A model generated the notes under the pieces. That model was given only the letters and a program-made list of their open reading frames with translations. It had not been told where the DNA came from and ran no database searches. Of a DNA stretch of 64,000 bases, positions 61,994-64,000 are shown piece by piece (the first letter of the stretch is position 1; each line of letters begins with the position of its first letter). A program made the position numbers and the translations under genes. The stretch comes from Deltaproteobacteria bacterium UBA6106 (GTDB lineage Bacteria; Desulfobacterota; Syntrophorhabdia; Syntrophorhabdales; Syntrophorhabdaceae): positions 1-64,000 of the forward strand of contig DIWM01000010.1 in assembly GCA_002428485.1 (NCBI GenBank), written 5' to 3'.

Positions 61994-64000
61994 ATGTATA
62001 TCGGAAATGAGATCAACAGGATTGACGCGCCGGATAAAGTGCTCGGCAGGCCTGTTTATGCGGAAGACTTGAGCATAAAAGGAGCGCTCTTCGGCTGTGT
62101 CTTCAGGAGTACGAGGCCTCACGCGTGGATCAGAAAGATCGATACGAGTGCCGCACTGGCATCTCCCGGTATCGTAAAGACCCTTTCCTGTTATGATATA
62201 CCCGGAGAAAATATCTTCGGGATAATAAAAAAAGACCAGCCCTATCTTGCAAAGGACAGGGTACGGTATATCGGGGAACCGGTACTGGTCGTTCTCGGTG
62301 AGACCGAAGAGGCCGCAAGAAAGGCATCCCGGCTCATACGAGTTGAATACGATGACATTGGAGTGATATCAGACCCGTTCATATCGGGCGATTCAAAGAC
62401 GCTTATCCATGAGAAGGGAAATCTTCTAAGCCACAGAAAGGTCATAAAGGGCGATATAGAGAAAGCTTTTCGCGAGGCAGACGTTATCGTCGAACATACC
62501 TATACAACGACGTGGCTTGATCATGCATTTATGGAGACCGAGTCAGGCGTAGGGTATCCTGACAACAAAGGCAGCATAGTCATCATCTCGTCAACACAGA
62601 ATATCCATTACAAGCAAAAGGAGATATCGAAGCTTCTTGCCATACCGGAAGAAAAGATAAAGGTGATACAGGCGACAACAGGCGGAGGGTTCGGCGGCAA
62701 GCTTGATGTTACCGTCGAAGGTTTTATCGCCCTGTCGGTGTATCATACGAAACGGCCTGTCGTTATGAGGTTTACGAGGGAAGAAAGCTTTCTTTCAAAT
62801 ACTAAAAGGCACCCCCTTTATATTGAATATAAAACCGGCGCCAGGAAAGACGGCGCTATAACGGCGGTAAAGGTAAACATTACCGGAGATACAGGGCCTT
62901 TTGCCTCTTATGGCGAGACGGTCTGCCTGAGGGCCGCTATCCACGCGACGGGTCCGTATGAGATCCCGAATGTTCGCGTTGACAGCAGGATGTTTTATAC
63001 GAACAACCCGGTTTCCGGTGCCATGAGAGGCTTCGGGGTCCCACAGCTCGCCTTTGCCCACGAATCCCAGATGGATGAAATAGCCTCGATGCTCAGGCTG
63101 GATTCCTTCGATGTACGGATAAAGAACGCCCTCAGAAAGGGATCGTCGACGGCAACATCACAGGTACTGCGCAACAGTGTGGGGATCATAGAGACCTTAA
63201 AGAAGGTCGAGCCCTACTGGAGAAGGCGCACAAGGAAGAACGATCATACAGGTTTTGGCCTCGGATGCATGTATTACGGGATCGGCAACACCGGCGTGTC
63301 GAACCCTGCCAACGCATGCCTGAATATTACCGGGGACGGGAAGATCGCGCTCCACACGGGAGCCTGTGAGATCGGCCAGGGTTCTGATACGGTGCTCGTT
63401 CAGATACTCCAGGAGGCGCTTGGTTTGAAGATCGAGGACATTGTCCTGATAAGGGGCGACACAGAAACTTCAAAGGACGCAGGGTCGTCCTCGGCAAGCC
63501 GGCAGACATACATCTCCGGCGGCGCCGTGTTTGATGCGGCGAAGAAAATGAGGCAGTACCTCGATGAGAAAGGATTTTATAAGGGCAGGACCATCAGGGA
63601 AATCTACGCGTCCGAGGCAGACAAGAAGCTCCTCGAACATAACGGATTTTTCGACCCGCCGACGACCCCCGTTGACCCTGAGACGTCTAAGGGTTCGCCT
63701 TATGCAACATACGCCTTTGCAACACATATGACCGAAGTAGAGGTTGAACGGGAGACCGGATCCTGCCGGGTTAAAAAGGTCTACGCGGCACATGATGTGG
63801 GTAGGGCGATCAATCTCAAGAACGTAAGGGGCCAGATATGCGGAGGGATAGCGATGGGCGTAGGCTTTGCCCTCATGGAAGAATTTGTGCCTGGGAAGAG
63901 CGAATCCTTCGACAACTACTATATGCCCACATCGATGGATATGCCCGATGTGGAGGTTTTTATCGTAGAAGACTGTGAACCGACAGGTCCCTTCGGAGCG
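61994..64000 (+). CDS. Molybdenum hydroxylase large (molybdopterin) subunit, 3' partial
   Basis: About 669 residues are visible from ATG 61994, with no stop before the window end. It begins 6 bases after the FAD subunit. Motifs of the xanthine dehydrogenase group: TGGGFGGKLD (cofactor contact), SGAMRGFGVPQ, ACEIGQGSDTVL, then SSSASRQTYISGGAV. It adds a water-derived oxygen to a C-H bond of a heterocycle, an aromatic thioester or an aldehyde. The substrate cannot be fixed from this part. GDIEKAFREADVIVEHTYTT near residue 150 is the usual link between the two N-terminal domains. Confidence 0.93.
   Translation, partial: MYIGNEINRIDAPDKVLGRPVYAEDLSIKGALFGCVFRSTRPHAWIRKIDTSAALASPGIVKTLSCYDIPGENIFGIIKKDQPYLAKDRVRYIGEPVLVVLGETEEAARKASRLIRVEYDDIGVISDPFISGDSKTLIHEKGNLLSHRKVIKGDIEKAFREADVIVEHTYTTTWLDHAFMETESGVGYPDNKGSIVIISSTQNIHYKQKEISKLLAIPEEKIKVIQATTGGGFGGKLDVTVEGFIALSVYHTKRPVVMRFTREESFLSNTKRHPLYIEYKTGARKDGAITAVKVNITGDTGPFASYGETVCLRAAIHATGPYEIPNVRVDSRMFYTNNPVSGAMRGFGVPQLAFAHESQMDEIASMLRLDSFDVRIKNALRKGSSTATSQVLRNSVGIIETLKKVEPYWRRRTRKNDHTGFGLGCMYYGIGNTGVSNPANACLNITGDGKIALHTGACEIGQGSDTVLVQILQEALGLKIEDIVLIRGDTETSKDAGSSSASRQTYISGGAVFDAAKKMRQYLDEKGFYKGRTIREIYASEADKKLLEHNGFFDPPTTPVDPETSKGSPYATYAFATHMTEVEVERETGSCRVKKVYAAHDVGRAINLKNVRGQICGGIAMGVGFALMEEFVPGKSESFDNYYMPTSMDMPDVEVFIVEDCEPTGPFGA

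Noticed and set aside
1..64000. Search by eye for tRNA, rRNA, CRISPR, IS elements and phage genes
   Set aside because: Nothing met the standard; gaps between genes are small and hold no cloverleaf, spaced repeats or transposase motifs that I can see.

Overview
This 64 kb window looks like a chromosomal segment of an anaerobic Gram-negative bacterium, most likely Desulfobacterota (old Deltaproteobacteria, Syntrophorhabdus-like). That placement is inferred from gene content, not from a marker gene. The supporting genes are type IV pilus parts, ABC-exported polysaccharide genes, an oxygen-defence set (flavodiiron protein, rubrerythrin), a FeoA-FeoB fusion, a TRAP transporter and a molybdenum hydroxylase. 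I saw no tRNA, rRNA, CRISPR array, insertion sequence or phage gene.

1-13,763 (+) is a pilus block. It opens with the 3' part of a GT-C-like membrane protein carrying TPRs, followed by the major pilin pilA with its own promoter and terminator. Then come a second pilin-like gene, pilD, a small exported protein, pilY1, the minor pilins fimT-pilV-pilW-pilX, an Ig-like membrane protein and an O-antigen-ligase-like protein. Most of these genes overlap or nearly touch. 13,820-20,784 (-) is a polysaccharide export and modification operon: wzm, wzt with a C-terminal glycan-binding domain, a pyruvyltransferase-like protein, a kinase-methyltransferase fusion, a toroid-methyltransferase fusion and a GT2. 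Together they suggest an ABC-exported glycan whose end is capped before export.

20,988-34,595 (+) runs from four glycosyltransferases, a small linker protein, an initiating sugar-phosphate transferase and a GalT-like protein straight into pilM-N-O-P-Q and two unrecognised exported proteins. Glycan assembly and the pilus envelope complex may therefore be co-expressed. No pilB, pilT or pilC is present here.

34,688-49,544 is mixed housekeeping: an RsuA/RluB pseudouridine synthase, a GYD protein, CtpA, a YbgC thioesterase, FprA, rubrerythrin, a flavodoxin-like reductase, FeoAB, a TolC-MFP-RND efflux operon and a membrane metallophosphoesterase. 49,696-55,247 holds the oddest pair. One is a 1405-residue protein with the ATP-grasp and phosphohistidine domains of pyruvate phosphate dikinase but no PEP/pyruvate barrel, behind about 900 residues of unknown sequence. 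Convergent to it is a divergent GAPDH. 55,523-64,000 (+) is a catabolic locus: an XRE-cupin regulator, a CoA-acylating-type aldehyde dehydrogenase, a DctPQM TRAP importer and a three-subunit molybdenum hydroxylase cut off by the window end.

From about 39.5 to 60.7 kb, several junctions carry short degenerate tandem repeats of unrelated sequence but similar style. I treat these as a separate unexplained signal.
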